From: Acidimicrobiia bacterium
GTDB lineage: Bacteria; Actinomycetota; Acidimicrobiia; Acidimicrobiales; AC-14
Assembly (NCBI GenBank): GCA_019244985.1
Contig: JAFASB010000300.1
Span: 1-5,168 of the forward strand
Direction of reading: 5' to 3'
DNA: 5,168 nt
Part shown: positions 1 through 5,168 of the stretch, in pieces
Layout: each line of letters opens with the position of its first letter
How positions within the stretch are numbered: position 1 is the stretch's first letter
Notes under the pieces: generated by a model
Database searches by the model: none
What the model saw: the letters and a program-made list of their open reading frames with translations, nothing else
What the model was told of the DNA's origin: nothing
Position numbers and translations under genes: made by a program

Positions 1-1
1 C

Positions 2-1846
2 GGCGCCTACGGCGTCCAGGCGGCCTCGGAGACCTACTTCGGCGAGCCCGTCGACAAGCTCACCCTCCCCCAGGCGGCGCTGGTGGCGGGGCTCATCCGG
101 TCCCCGAACAACTACGACCCGTACGACCATCCCGACGCTGCCTCCGACCGTCGTAGGGCCGTGCTCGACAAGATGGCGTCGCTGCACGTCATCACCGACG
201 AACAGGCGTCGGCCGCCAGGGCGACGCCCCTCGGGACCACCCATCACCAGCCGTCCGACACCTATCCGGCGCCGTACTTCGTCGAGGCCGTCAAGCAGCA
301 GATCCTCGACGACCCCAAGTTCGGCGCCGGCCAGTCGCCCGCCGAACGCCAGCAGAAACTGTTCAACGGCGGCTTGCGCGTGTACACCACCGTCGACCTC
401 GCCAAGCAGGCCGAGGCCGAGCAGGCCGTCGCCAAGGTGCTGTCGCAACCGGCGAGCGACCCGTCGGCGGCGGTCGTCTCCCTCGAGCCGGGGACAGGCA
501 ACGTGCGGGCTCTCGTCGGTGGCCGCGACTTCTTCGGCGGCGGGAGCCAGGCCAAGTTCAACCTCGCGACCCAGGGTCAACGCCCGGCCGGCTCGTCGTT
601 CAAGCCGTTCGTGCTCGCCGCCGCGATCCAGCAGGGGATCTCGCTCCACAAGCTCTACGCCGCGCCGCAGTCCCTCGACCTACCGCTCCCCCGGGGCGGC
701 GTGTGGCACGTCCGCAATTTCGAGGACGAGGGCGGCGGCACGATGGACCTCGTCGAGGCCACCGTCCATTCGATCAACACCGTGTATGCCCGGCTCATCC
801 TCGAGGTCGGACCCAACGAGGCACTCGACGTCGCCCGCCGCCTCGGAGTCACGTCTCACCTCGACCCGTACCCCTCGGCGGTGCTCGGCACCAACGACGT
901 CACGCCGCTCGAGATGGCCAGTGCGTACGGCGCGATCGACAACAAGGGCGTGGCCGTGACGCCGTCACTGATCAGTCGTGTCACCAAGGCCGACGGCACG
1001 GTGCTGTATCAGCACCAGCCCGACCCGCGGCCGGCGCTCGCCCCGGATGCCGTTGACCAGGTCCGCTCGGTGCTCGAGCAGGTCGTGCAGCGCGGCACCG
1101 GCGTCAACGCCCGCATCGGACGCCCGGTCGCGGGCAAGACCGGCACCGGCGAGCAGTGGCGCGACGCCTGGTTCGTCGGTTTCTCACCCGAGCTGGTGAC
1201 GTCGGTGTGGGTGGGCTTCGCCGACGCCCAGCGATCGATGGTCCCGCCCGCCACCCGGATCACGGTGCAGGGCGGTACGTGGCCCGCCCAGATCTGGCAG
1301 CTGTACATGAGCGCGGCGCTGGCCCAGACCCCGGTGACGCCGTTCCCACCCGCGGCGCCGGCCGCCAGTGCCGACAACGGCACCATGCGCCCGGTACCCA
1401 ACGTGTCGGGTATGCCCGTCGACGTCGCCGAAGACCAGCTCGGTTCCGAGGGCTTCACGGCGAACCCGGTCAGTGTGCCGAACGGCGACTACCCGCCGGG
1501 CTTCGTCATCGGCCAGTCGCCGTGCGCGGGCTGCCTGGCGACGGGCGGTTCGGCCGTGACGCTGCAGGTCGGCACCGGGAAGGCGCCCGCCCACATCCCG
1601 AACGTGCTCGGGCTGTCCGAAAGCGATGCGCGTGCCACCCTGCGGAGTGCGGGTTTCGCCGCCCACGTCGTCGTGCAGGAGGAGCCCCCCGCCGCCGATG
1701 CTCCGTCTCGTGCCGGCCTGGCGTGGAAGCAGACCCCAGCCGCCGGCGCTGCGGGAACCCAAGGGACGACCGTGACTGTGTGGATCGACCCGGTTGGGAC
1801 CGTGCAAGCGGTCCCGCCCGCCGACGAGACGACCACAACCGGATAG
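2..1846 (+). CDS. Class A (bifunctional) penicillin-binding protein with two PASTA repeats, 5'-truncated by window edge
   Basis: The protein polymerises and cross-links peptidoglycan outside the membrane. The reading frame is open from base 2, so the gene starts upstream; the GTG at 83 is internal and is not the start. The visible 614 residues (numbered from base 2) begin in the end of the GT51 glycosyltransferase domain (GAYGVQAASETYFG at 1-14, LVAGLIRSPNNYDP at 27-40). A complete transpeptidase domain follows, at about residues 150-430. Its three catalytic motifs are SSFK (nucleophile Ser198, codon 593-595), SIN (257-259, from base 770) and KTGT (379-382, from base 1136). A Pro/Ala-rich linker leads to PASTA 1 (about 464-523) and PASTA 2 (about 532-598), then a short Thr-rich tail. 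PASTA repeats are known to bind muropeptides or stabilise such PBPs. The overall layout matches actinobacterial PonA-type proteins; which paralogue it is cannot be told. The only cysteines visible are a CAGC pair in PASTA 1. The stop TAG lies 12 bases before the next gene. Confidence 0.96.
   Translation, partial: GAYGVQAASETYFGEPVDKLTLPQAALVAGLIRSPNNYDPYDHPDAASDRRRAVLDKMASLHVITDEQASAARATPLGTTHHQPSDTYPAPYFVEAVKQQILDDPKFGAGQSPAERQQKLFNGGLRVYTTVDLAKQAEAEQAVAKVLSQPASDPSAAVVSLEPGTGNVRALVGGRDFFGGGSQAKFNLATQGQRPAGSSFKPFVLAAAIQQGISLHKLYAAPQSLDLPLPRGGVWHVRNFEDEGGGTMDLVEATVHSINTVYARLILEVGPNEALDVARRLGVTSHLDPYPSAVLGTNDVTPLEMASAYGAIDNKGVAVTPSLISRVTKADGTVLYQHQPDPRPALAPDAVDQVRSVLEQVVQRGTGVNARIGRPVAGKTGTGEQWRDAWFVGFSPELVTSVWVGFADAQRSMVPPATRITVQGGTWPAQIWQLYMSAALAQTPVTPFPPAAPAASADNGTMRPVPNVSGMPVDVAEDQLGSEGFTANPVSVPNGDYPPGFVIGQSPCAGCLATGGSAVTLQVGTGKAPAHIPNVLGLSESDARATLRSAGFAAHVVVQEEPPAADAPSRAGLAWKQTPAAGAAGTQGTTVTVWIDPVGTVQAVPPADETTTTG
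1391..1570 (+). other. PASTA repeat 1 of the PBP, containing a CxxC pair
   Basis: This repeat opens with the typical PVPNVSGMPVDVAEDQL and closes with SAVTLQVG, which fits the PASTA pattern of P-x-V/L-x-G followed by a 'GQSP...G' turn and a final beta strand. In the turn the sequence reads GQSPCAGCLATGG, with cysteine codons at 1523-1525 and 1532-1534. Most PASTA repeats have no cysteines at these positions. These are the only two cysteines in the visible part of the protein, and both would be extracytoplasmic. Confidence 0.85.
1595..1795 (+). other. PASTA repeat 2 of the PBP
   Basis: The second repeat starts IPNVLGLSESDARATLRSAGF and ends TTVTVWID, again with the 'KQTPAAGAAGTQGTTVTV' turn and strand expected of PASTA. 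It lacks cysteines. It has a longer, Pro/Ala/Asp-rich middle (EEPPAADAPSRAG) than repeat 1. About sixteen residues follow it before the stop codon. Confidence 0.85.
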
Positions 1847-1858
1847 ACAGACAGGCTC

Positions 1859-2659
1859 GTGACCCAATTCGAGCAAGACACGGCCGTCACGCGCATCGGC
1901 GCCGGTCGGTTCAGCGCCAACATCGACGAGGCGTGGTGGGTGTACCGGGGCCCCCACGGCGGCTACGTCGGGGCGATCGTCATGCGGGCCATGGTCGAGG
2001 CGGTCGCCGACGCGTCACGCCCAGCCCGCTCGTTCACCATTCACTACCTCGTTCCCCCGAAGGTCGGGCCCGTCGAGGTCGAGACCACCATCGAGCGCGC
2101 CGGCGGGGCGATGACGTCGGTCTCGGCCCGCCTCGTCCAGGACGATCAGCCGGTTGCTCTGGCGCTGGCTGCCTTCTCGAGCTCTCGAAAGGCCCCCGAG
2201 TACGACGACTTGCCGATGCCTGAGGTCCCGCCTCCGTCCGAGGTTGCAGCCATGTCGATGGAGGCGTCGCCACCGCACATCCGGTTCTTCGAGCATCGCC
2301 AGGCCATCGGTTCTGCTCCGTTCTCCGGTGGCGAGGAAGCCGTGTCGGGCGGGTGGCTGCGCCTGGCGGAACCGCAGCTCCTCGACGCGCCACTGCTCGT
2401 CGAGTACGCCGACGGATGGATGCCCGCAGTCTTCTCCCGCACGCAAGAGCGCGTCGGCGTCCCAACCGTCGACCTGAGCGTGCACTTCCGCGTCCCGCTG
2501 CCCCTGGCCGACGCGTCGCCGGATGACTTCGTCCTCGTCGTGTTCCGCAGCCCTCTCGCCCGCGACGGCTTCGTTGTGGAGGACGGCGAAATCTGGAGCG
2601 AGAGCGGTGAGTTGATCGCCGAGAGCCGCCAGCTCGCCGCCATGCTCCCGATTCGTTAG
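1859..2659 (+). CDS. Thioesterase family protein (double hotdog, acyl-CoA thioesterase-like)
   Basis: This 266-residue protein resembles the TesB-like/4HBT_3 thioesterases common in actinobacteria, which are expected to hydrolyse acyl-CoA thioesters in the cytoplasm; the substrate cannot be read from sequence. The N-terminal hotdog (about residues 15-108) carries HGGYVGAIVMRAM at 33-45, the family's helix-start motif, and then RSFTIHYLVPPKVGPVEVE (57-75) and a SVSARLVQDDQPVALALAAF strand pair. The C-terminal hotdog (about 160-262) carries LLVEYADGWMPAVF and PTVDLSVHFRVPLP (202-215), where an Asp (205) sits at a position usually conserved. There is no signal peptide or membrane segment. The start is GTG at 1859; the next in-frame Met is at residue 42, beyond HGGY, so no other start keeps the domain whole. 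The ribosome site is weak (AGG at 1853-1855). The gene sits 12 bases after the PBP stop, which suggests co-transcription. Its stop TAG overlaps the stop of the convergent mpg gene. Confidence 0.88.
   Translation: MTQFEQDTAVTRIGAGRFSANIDEAWWVYRGPHGGYVGAIVMRAMVEAVADASRPARSFTIHYLVPPKVGPVEVETTIERAGGAMTSVSARLVQDDQPVALALAAFSSSRKAPEYDDLPMPEVPPPSEVAAMSMEASPPHIRFFEHRQAIGSAPFSGGEEAVSGGWLRLAEPQLLDAPLLVEYADGWMPAVFSRTQERVGVPTVDLSVHFRVPLPLADASPDDFVLVVFRSPLARDGFVVEDGEIWSESGELIAESRQLAAMLPIR
2656..2659. other. Tail-to-tail stop codon overlap of two convergent genes
   Basis: The four bases TTAG serve as the end of both genes: TAG (2657-2659) stops the plus-strand thioesterase and TAA (2658-2656 read on minus) stops mpg. 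There is no intergenic space, and I see no GC-rich hairpin followed by a T run on either side. Termination of both transcripts must therefore occur inside the opposing gene or by a factor-dependent route. Confidence 0.95.
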
Positions 2660-3249
2660 CGCGAAGGCGACCGGCTGACGCCGAGCGCACCGCGCACGTA
2701 GTAGCGCCACGGTGCTGCGTCGCCCTTGCCGGGACTGAGCCCGATGCGGCCACTCACGCCCGGGTCGTCGGGCGGCGGTGTGCCGTCGTCGTACAGCTCG
2801 ATGCCGTCGGAACCGGAAACAATGTCGGAGCCGTCGAAGGTGGCGTTGATGCCGAGCGCCTGGCAGAGGCGGCCGGGACCAGCTGTGAGGTCGCGATCGC
2901 GCCGGATTCCGGGACGGAGCTCGTACATCTCGTCGAGCCCTGTCAGGGGCGTCCCGCCCCGCAGCAGCACGGCGCTCGCCCAGCCGTCGTCGCCACAGAC
3001 GACGTTGGCGCACCAATGGATGCCGTAGCTCCGATACACGTAGAGATGCCCGGGGGGCCCGAACATCACAGCGTTGCGGGGCGTGACGCCACGGAAGGCG
3101 TGGCTGCCGGGGTCCTCGTCGCCTGCGTAGGCCTCGACCTCGACGAGCCGGACGCTGCGGCCGTTGTGGACGAGGACCTTGTTCAAGAGGAGCGGCGCCA
3201 ACTCGCGGCTGTCGCGCCGGTAGAAGCTACGGGTGAGGCGCCGCTTCAT
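2656..3249 (-). CDS. mpg: DNA-3-methyladenine glycosylase (MPG/AAG family)
   Basis: A base-excision repair enzyme that removes alkylated purines such as 3-methyladenine from DNA. Its 197 residues are the usual length for bacterial members. The family core is intact: VEVEAYAGDEDPGSHAFRG (36-54), TPRN (56-59) and LYVYRSYGIHWCANVVC (69-85). By alignment from memory to human AAG, Glu39 matches the catalytic base Glu125, Tyr41 and His50 match base-pocket Tyr127 and His136, Tyr72 and Tyr75 match Tyr159 and the DNA-intercalating Tyr162, and Asn82 matches Asn169. The GPGRLCQALGI segment (124-134) is also typical. The start is ATG at 3249-3247, overlapping the argH TGA by ATGA, so translation is probably coupled to argH. 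The protein opens MKRRLTRSFYRRD, close to the usual family start. mpg lying near argH is known in other actinobacteria, often with tyrS, but the direct fusion to the arg operon is tight here. Confidence 0.95.
   Translation of the reverse strand: MKRRLTRSFYRRDSRELAPLLLNKVLVHNGRSVRLVEVEAYAGDEDPGSHAFRGVTPRNAVMFGPPGHLYVYRSYGIHWCANVVCGDDGWASAVLLRGGTPLTGLDEMYELRPGIRRDRDLTAGPGRLCQALGINATFDGSDIVSGSDGIELYDDGTPPPDDPGVSGRIGLSPGKGDAAPWRYYVRGALGVSRSPSR
3246..3249 (-). other. ATGA overlap of argH stop and mpg start
   Basis: Read on the minus strand the bases are ATGA: ATG (3249-3247) begins mpg and TGA (3248-3246) ends argH. This is the classic arrangement for translational coupling. The sequence just upstream (CTCGGGCATGA) holds no strong Shine-Dalgarno motif, so mpg translation probably depends on ribosomes finishing argH. 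Confidence 0.9.
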
Positions 3250-4628
3250 TCATGCCCGAGGCGTTCTTCGTCGATGAAGAGGCGCTCGCGGAAGCGGCGC
3301 AGCTGGTCGGCGACCGCTTCGGGGCCGGCCGCGCCAGGTGACGTGCGACGCGTCACCGGTACCCCCGGCTCCAGGAGGGCGACGGCGTCGCTTCCGAGGT
3401 CCGGATGGGCCTGCACGAGCTCGGCCAGCGGCAGATGGCGCTCGAGCGAATCACGCACGAGGCCGGCGACCACACCGTGGGCCTCCCGGAACGGCACGCC
3501 CTTCTCGACGAGGAACTCGGCGAGGTCGATGGCCGCGGCCGCCGGCGAATCCGCGGCGTCCGCCATCCGCTCGACGTCGAAGCGCGCCGTCGCCACCAGA
3601 CCGGCCAGCGCGCTCAGCGCCAGCTGGGCTTGGTCGACGGCGTCGAACAGCGGCTCCTTGTCCTCCTGGAGATCGCGGTTGTACGCGAACGGCAACCCCT
3701 TCAGGGTCGCCAGGAATCCGGTGAGGTGACCGATGAGGCGGCCGGCCTTGCCGCGGGCCAGCTCGGCGACGTCGGGGTTCTTCTTCTGGGGAAGCATCGA
3801 GCTCCCGGTGGCGTACGCGTCGTCGAGCTCGAGGAAGCCGAACTCCTCGGTCGACCACAGCACGATCTCTTCGCCGAGCCGCGAGAGGTGCACTCCGAGA
3901 AGGGCGAGGTCGAACAGCGCCTCGGCCACGAAGTCCCGGTCGCTCACGGCGTCGAGCGAATTCTCGAAGCGCGAAGCGAAGCCCAGGTCCTCGGCCACCT
4001 CCTCGGGGTCGAGCGCGAGCGACGAGCCGGCGAGGGCGCCTGCGCCCAAGGGCGACACATCGAGGCGTTTGCGCGTGTCGAGGATGCGGTCGACATCTCG
4101 CGTGAACGCCCACGCATGCGCGAGAAGATGGTGCGCGAGCAGCACCGGCTGGGCCCGCTGCATGTGCGTGTATCCGGGCAGGTAGGCGTCGGGCGCCGTC
4201 CGGGCCCGCTCGTACAGCACCTCTTGGAGGGCGACGACACCGCGCGCCACCTCGGTCAGCTGGCGCTTGGTGAACAGCCGCACCGCAGTTGCCACCTGAT
4301 CGTTGCGGCTGCGGCCGGTGTGGAGCTTGCCGCCGGCCGGTCCGGCGATCTCACTCACGCGCCGCTCGATGGCGGTGTGGATGTCCTCGTCGCTTGGAAG
4401 GAAGCGGAACGAGCCGTCGGCCAGCTCGTCTTCGACCCGGTTCAAGGCCGCGAGGAGGATCCCCATCTCTTGCTCGGTCAGCACACCCGCGCGGTGGAGC
4501 CCGCGCACGTGCGCCCGCGAGCCGGCGAGGTCGTCGACGGCCAGCCGCCGGTCGAAGGCGACACTTGCGGTGAACGCCATCAAGGCGTCGGCCGGCTGCT
4601 CGCCGAGGCGCCGTTCCCACAGGGTCAT
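3246..4628 (-). CDS. argH: Argininosuccinate lyase
   Basis: Catalyses the last step of arginine synthesis, splitting argininosuccinate into arginine and fumarate, as a cytoplasmic homotetramer of the fumarase/aspartase superfamily. The 460 residues match the normal length. Visible family segments are EDIHTAIE (81-88), HTGRSRNDQVAT (103-114), YTHMQRAQP (153-161, containing the Thr-His pair) and the signature GSSMLPQKKNPDVAEL (275-290) on the mobile loop, with the catalytic serine in the Ser276-Ser277 pair. LKGLPFAYNRDLQEDKEPLFD further on is also typical. The ATG at 4628-4626 follows the argR stop TAG with no bases between, so reinitiation or coupling is likely; upstream only a GGCGGGG stretch could act as a ribosome site. 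The N-terminus reads LWERRL where the family usually has LWGGRF. The stop TGA overlaps the mpg ATG. Confidence 0.98.
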   Translation of the reverse strand: MTLWERRLGEQPADALMAFTASVAFDRRLAVDDLAGSRAHVRGLHRAGVLTEQEMGILLAALNRVEDELADGSFRFLPSDEDIHTAIERRVSEIAGPAGGKLHTGRSRNDQVATAVRLFTKRQLTEVARGVVALQEVLYERARTAPDAYLPGYTHMQRAQPVLLAHHLLAHAWAFTRDVDRILDTRKRLDVSPLGAGALAGSSLALDPEEVAEDLGFASRFENSLDAVSDRDFVAEALFDLALLGVHLSRLGEEIVLWSTEEFGFLELDDAYATGSSMLPQKKNPDVAELARGKAGRLIGHLTGFLATLKGLPFAYNRDLQEDKEPLFDAVDQAQLALSALAGLVATARFDVERMADAADSPAAAAIDLAEFLVEKGVPFREAHGVVAGLVRDSLERHLPLAELVQAHPDLGSDAVALLEPGVPVTRRTSPGAAGPEAVADQLRRFRERLFIDEERLGHE

Positions 4629-5093
4629 CTACAGCCCCGCCAGTTCGCTCAGGATGCGGGCGACCTTGCCGCCGCCCGCCCGCTCGGATGCCACTACAAG
4701 CAGAGTGTCGTCGCCGGCGACGGTGCCGAGCACTTCGGGCAGACCGGCTCTGTCGATCGCCGACCCGACGACGTGGGCCGAGCCGGGCGGCGTGCGCAGT
4801 ACGACGAGGTTGCCCGAGTGCGCCACCTCGACAACCCACTCGCCAAAGACCCGCTTGAGCTGCTCCTTCGGTTCGGGCCGCTCCTCGAACTGCGGCACGG
4901 CGTACACGGTCTCGCCACCCGGCATGCGCACCTTCACGGCGCCGAGCTCCTCGAGATCACGGCTGACCGTGGCCTGGGTGGCGACGACGCCTTCGCCTGC
5001 GAGGAGGTCGACCACCTGGGCCTGACTGGTCACGGCGTTGTGCTCGAGCAGCCTGGCAATCCGGTGCTGGCGCTGCGGCTTGGCCAGTCTCAT
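4629..5093 (-). CDS. argR: Arginine repressor ArgR
   Basis: A hexameric transcription factor that binds ARG-box operators when loaded with arginine and represses arginine synthesis genes. With the start at ATG 5093-5091 it has 154 residues, normal for the family. The N-terminal winged helix-turn-helix spans about 6-65, with the signature TQATVSRDL at 39-47 (DNA-contacting Ser44-Arg45). The C-terminal oligomerisation and arginine-binding domain spans about 80-150, with the ligand motif GDDT at 127-130 in GTVAGDDTLLVV. A longer reading frame begins at a GTG at 5165, but its extra 24 residues overlap the argF coding end in another frame and look unlike ArgR. The 5093 ATG also has a GAAGG ribosome site six bases upstream and overlaps the argF stop by ATGA. 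No ARG box is visible in the window; the target promoter should lie upstream of the operon, beyond the right edge. Confidence 0.97.
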   Translation of the reverse strand: MRLAKPQRQHRIARLLEHNAVTSQAQVVDLLAGEGVVATQATVSRDLEELGAVKVRMPGGETVYAVPQFEERPEPKEQLKRVFGEWVVEVAHSGNLVVLRTPPGSAHVVGSAIDRAGLPEVLGTVAGDDTLLVVASERAGGGKVARILSELAGL

Positions 5094-5168
5094 CGCACGC
5101 CTTCGGTGAGCAACCAGCTGAGCAGGCCGCGCTGGGCGTGCAGCCGATTCTCGGCCTGCTGCCACACA
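5090..5168 (-). CDS. argF: Ornithine carbamoyltransferase, C-terminal 25 residues only (cut by window edge)
   Basis: The last 25 codons of a gene entering from the right. Read from 5167 the frame gives VWQQAENRLHAQRGLLSWLL, then TEGVR and a TGA stop at 5092-5090. The pattern V-x-x-Q-A-E-N-R-x-H-A-Q-x-x-L-L-x-W-L is the very typical C-terminal helix of ornithine carbamoyltransferase, which makes citrulline from ornithine and carbamoyl phosphate. The position directly before argR matches the argF-argR order of actinobacterial arginine operons. The stop overlaps the argR ATG by ATGA (5093-5090). The fragment is short, but motif and context agree; aspartate carbamoyltransferase is a less likely alternative. 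Confidence 0.88.
   Translation of the reverse strand, partial: VWQQAENRLHAQRGLLSWLLTEGVR
5100..5104 (-). promoter_or_regulatory. Ribosome binding site that decides the argR start
   Basis: On the minus strand GAAGG lies at 5104-5100, six bases before the ATG at 5093. It is inside the argF coding end. Its spacing supports 5093 rather than the upstream GTG at 5165 as the argR start. Confidence 0.7.

Noticed and set aside
83..85. GTG at 83 as the start of the PBP
   Set aside because: The same frame is open to the left edge and the upstream codons encode typical GT51 residues (GAYGVQAAS...YFG), so the gene begins outside the window.
1184..1957. A 257-codon minus-strand open frame antisense to the PBP
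   Set aside because: It has no domain-like pattern and overlaps well-supported PASTA and transpeptidase coding sequence.
1156..2223. A 355-codon plus-strand open frame across the PBP 3' end and thioesterase 5' end
   Set aside because: The product is dominated by Arg, Gly and Ala with no recognisable domain, and it crosses two real genes in another frame. GC-rich DNA has few stop codons, which explains its length.
2620..2720. A bidirectional terminator at the convergent junction
   Set aside because: I looked for a GC-rich inverted repeat with a T run on either strand and found none I could support.
2015..3016. A 333-codon minus-strand open frame across the thioesterase and into mpg
   Set aside because: It is antisense to the thioesterase and out of frame with mpg, both of which have clear family motifs. 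Its product is Arg-rich and low in complexity, as expected from shadow frames in GC-rich DNA.
5094..5165. N-terminal extension of ArgR from a GTG at 5165
   Set aside because: The extra residues come from the argF coding end in a different frame, and the ATG at 5093 has a well-spaced GAAGG and an ATGA overlap with argF.

Overview
This is a GC-rich window (G and C dominate third codon positions throughout) that is gene-dense, with essentially no intergenic DNA. The gene content and style suggest a high-GC actinobacterium: a class A penicillin-binding protein (PBP) with C-terminal PASTA repeats, an arginine operon with argR embedded in it, and an mpg-type DNA glycosylase. The missing argG and the protein style hint at an Acidimicrobiia-like lineage, but that is a guess.

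Left half, plus strand (1-2659): the 3' part of a bifunctional PBP gene (end of the GT51 glycosyltransferase, whole transpeptidase, two PASTA repeats), followed after only 12 bases by a double-hotdog acyl-CoA thioesterase-like gene that starts with GTG. The two are probably co-transcribed; the functional link, if any, is unclear.

Right half, minus strand (5168-2656): the last 25 codons of argF (ornithine carbamoyltransferase), then argR (arginine repressor), argH (argininosuccinate lyase) and a DNA-3-methyladenine glycosylase (mpg/AAG family). Every junction is tight: argF/argR overlap by ATGA, the argR stop directly abuts the argH ATG, and argH/mpg overlap by ATGA. This reads as one translationally coupled transcript entering from beyond the right edge. 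ArgF makes citrulline and ArgH releases arginine and fumarate from argininosuccinate; the intervening enzyme gene, argG, is not between argR and argH where it lies in many actinobacteria. ArgR would sense arginine and repress the operon from a promoter outside the window.

The two convergent units meet at a 4-base stop-codon overlap (2656-2659) with no recognisable terminator. I found no RNA genes, mobile elements, CRISPR arrays or long repeats. This looks like ordinary core-genome sequence; I do not see an undescribed system. The points worth a second look are modest: a lone CxxC pair in the first PASTA repeat, the missing argG, a DNA repair gene coupled to argH, an altered N-terminal motif in ArgH, and the overlapping convergent gene ends.
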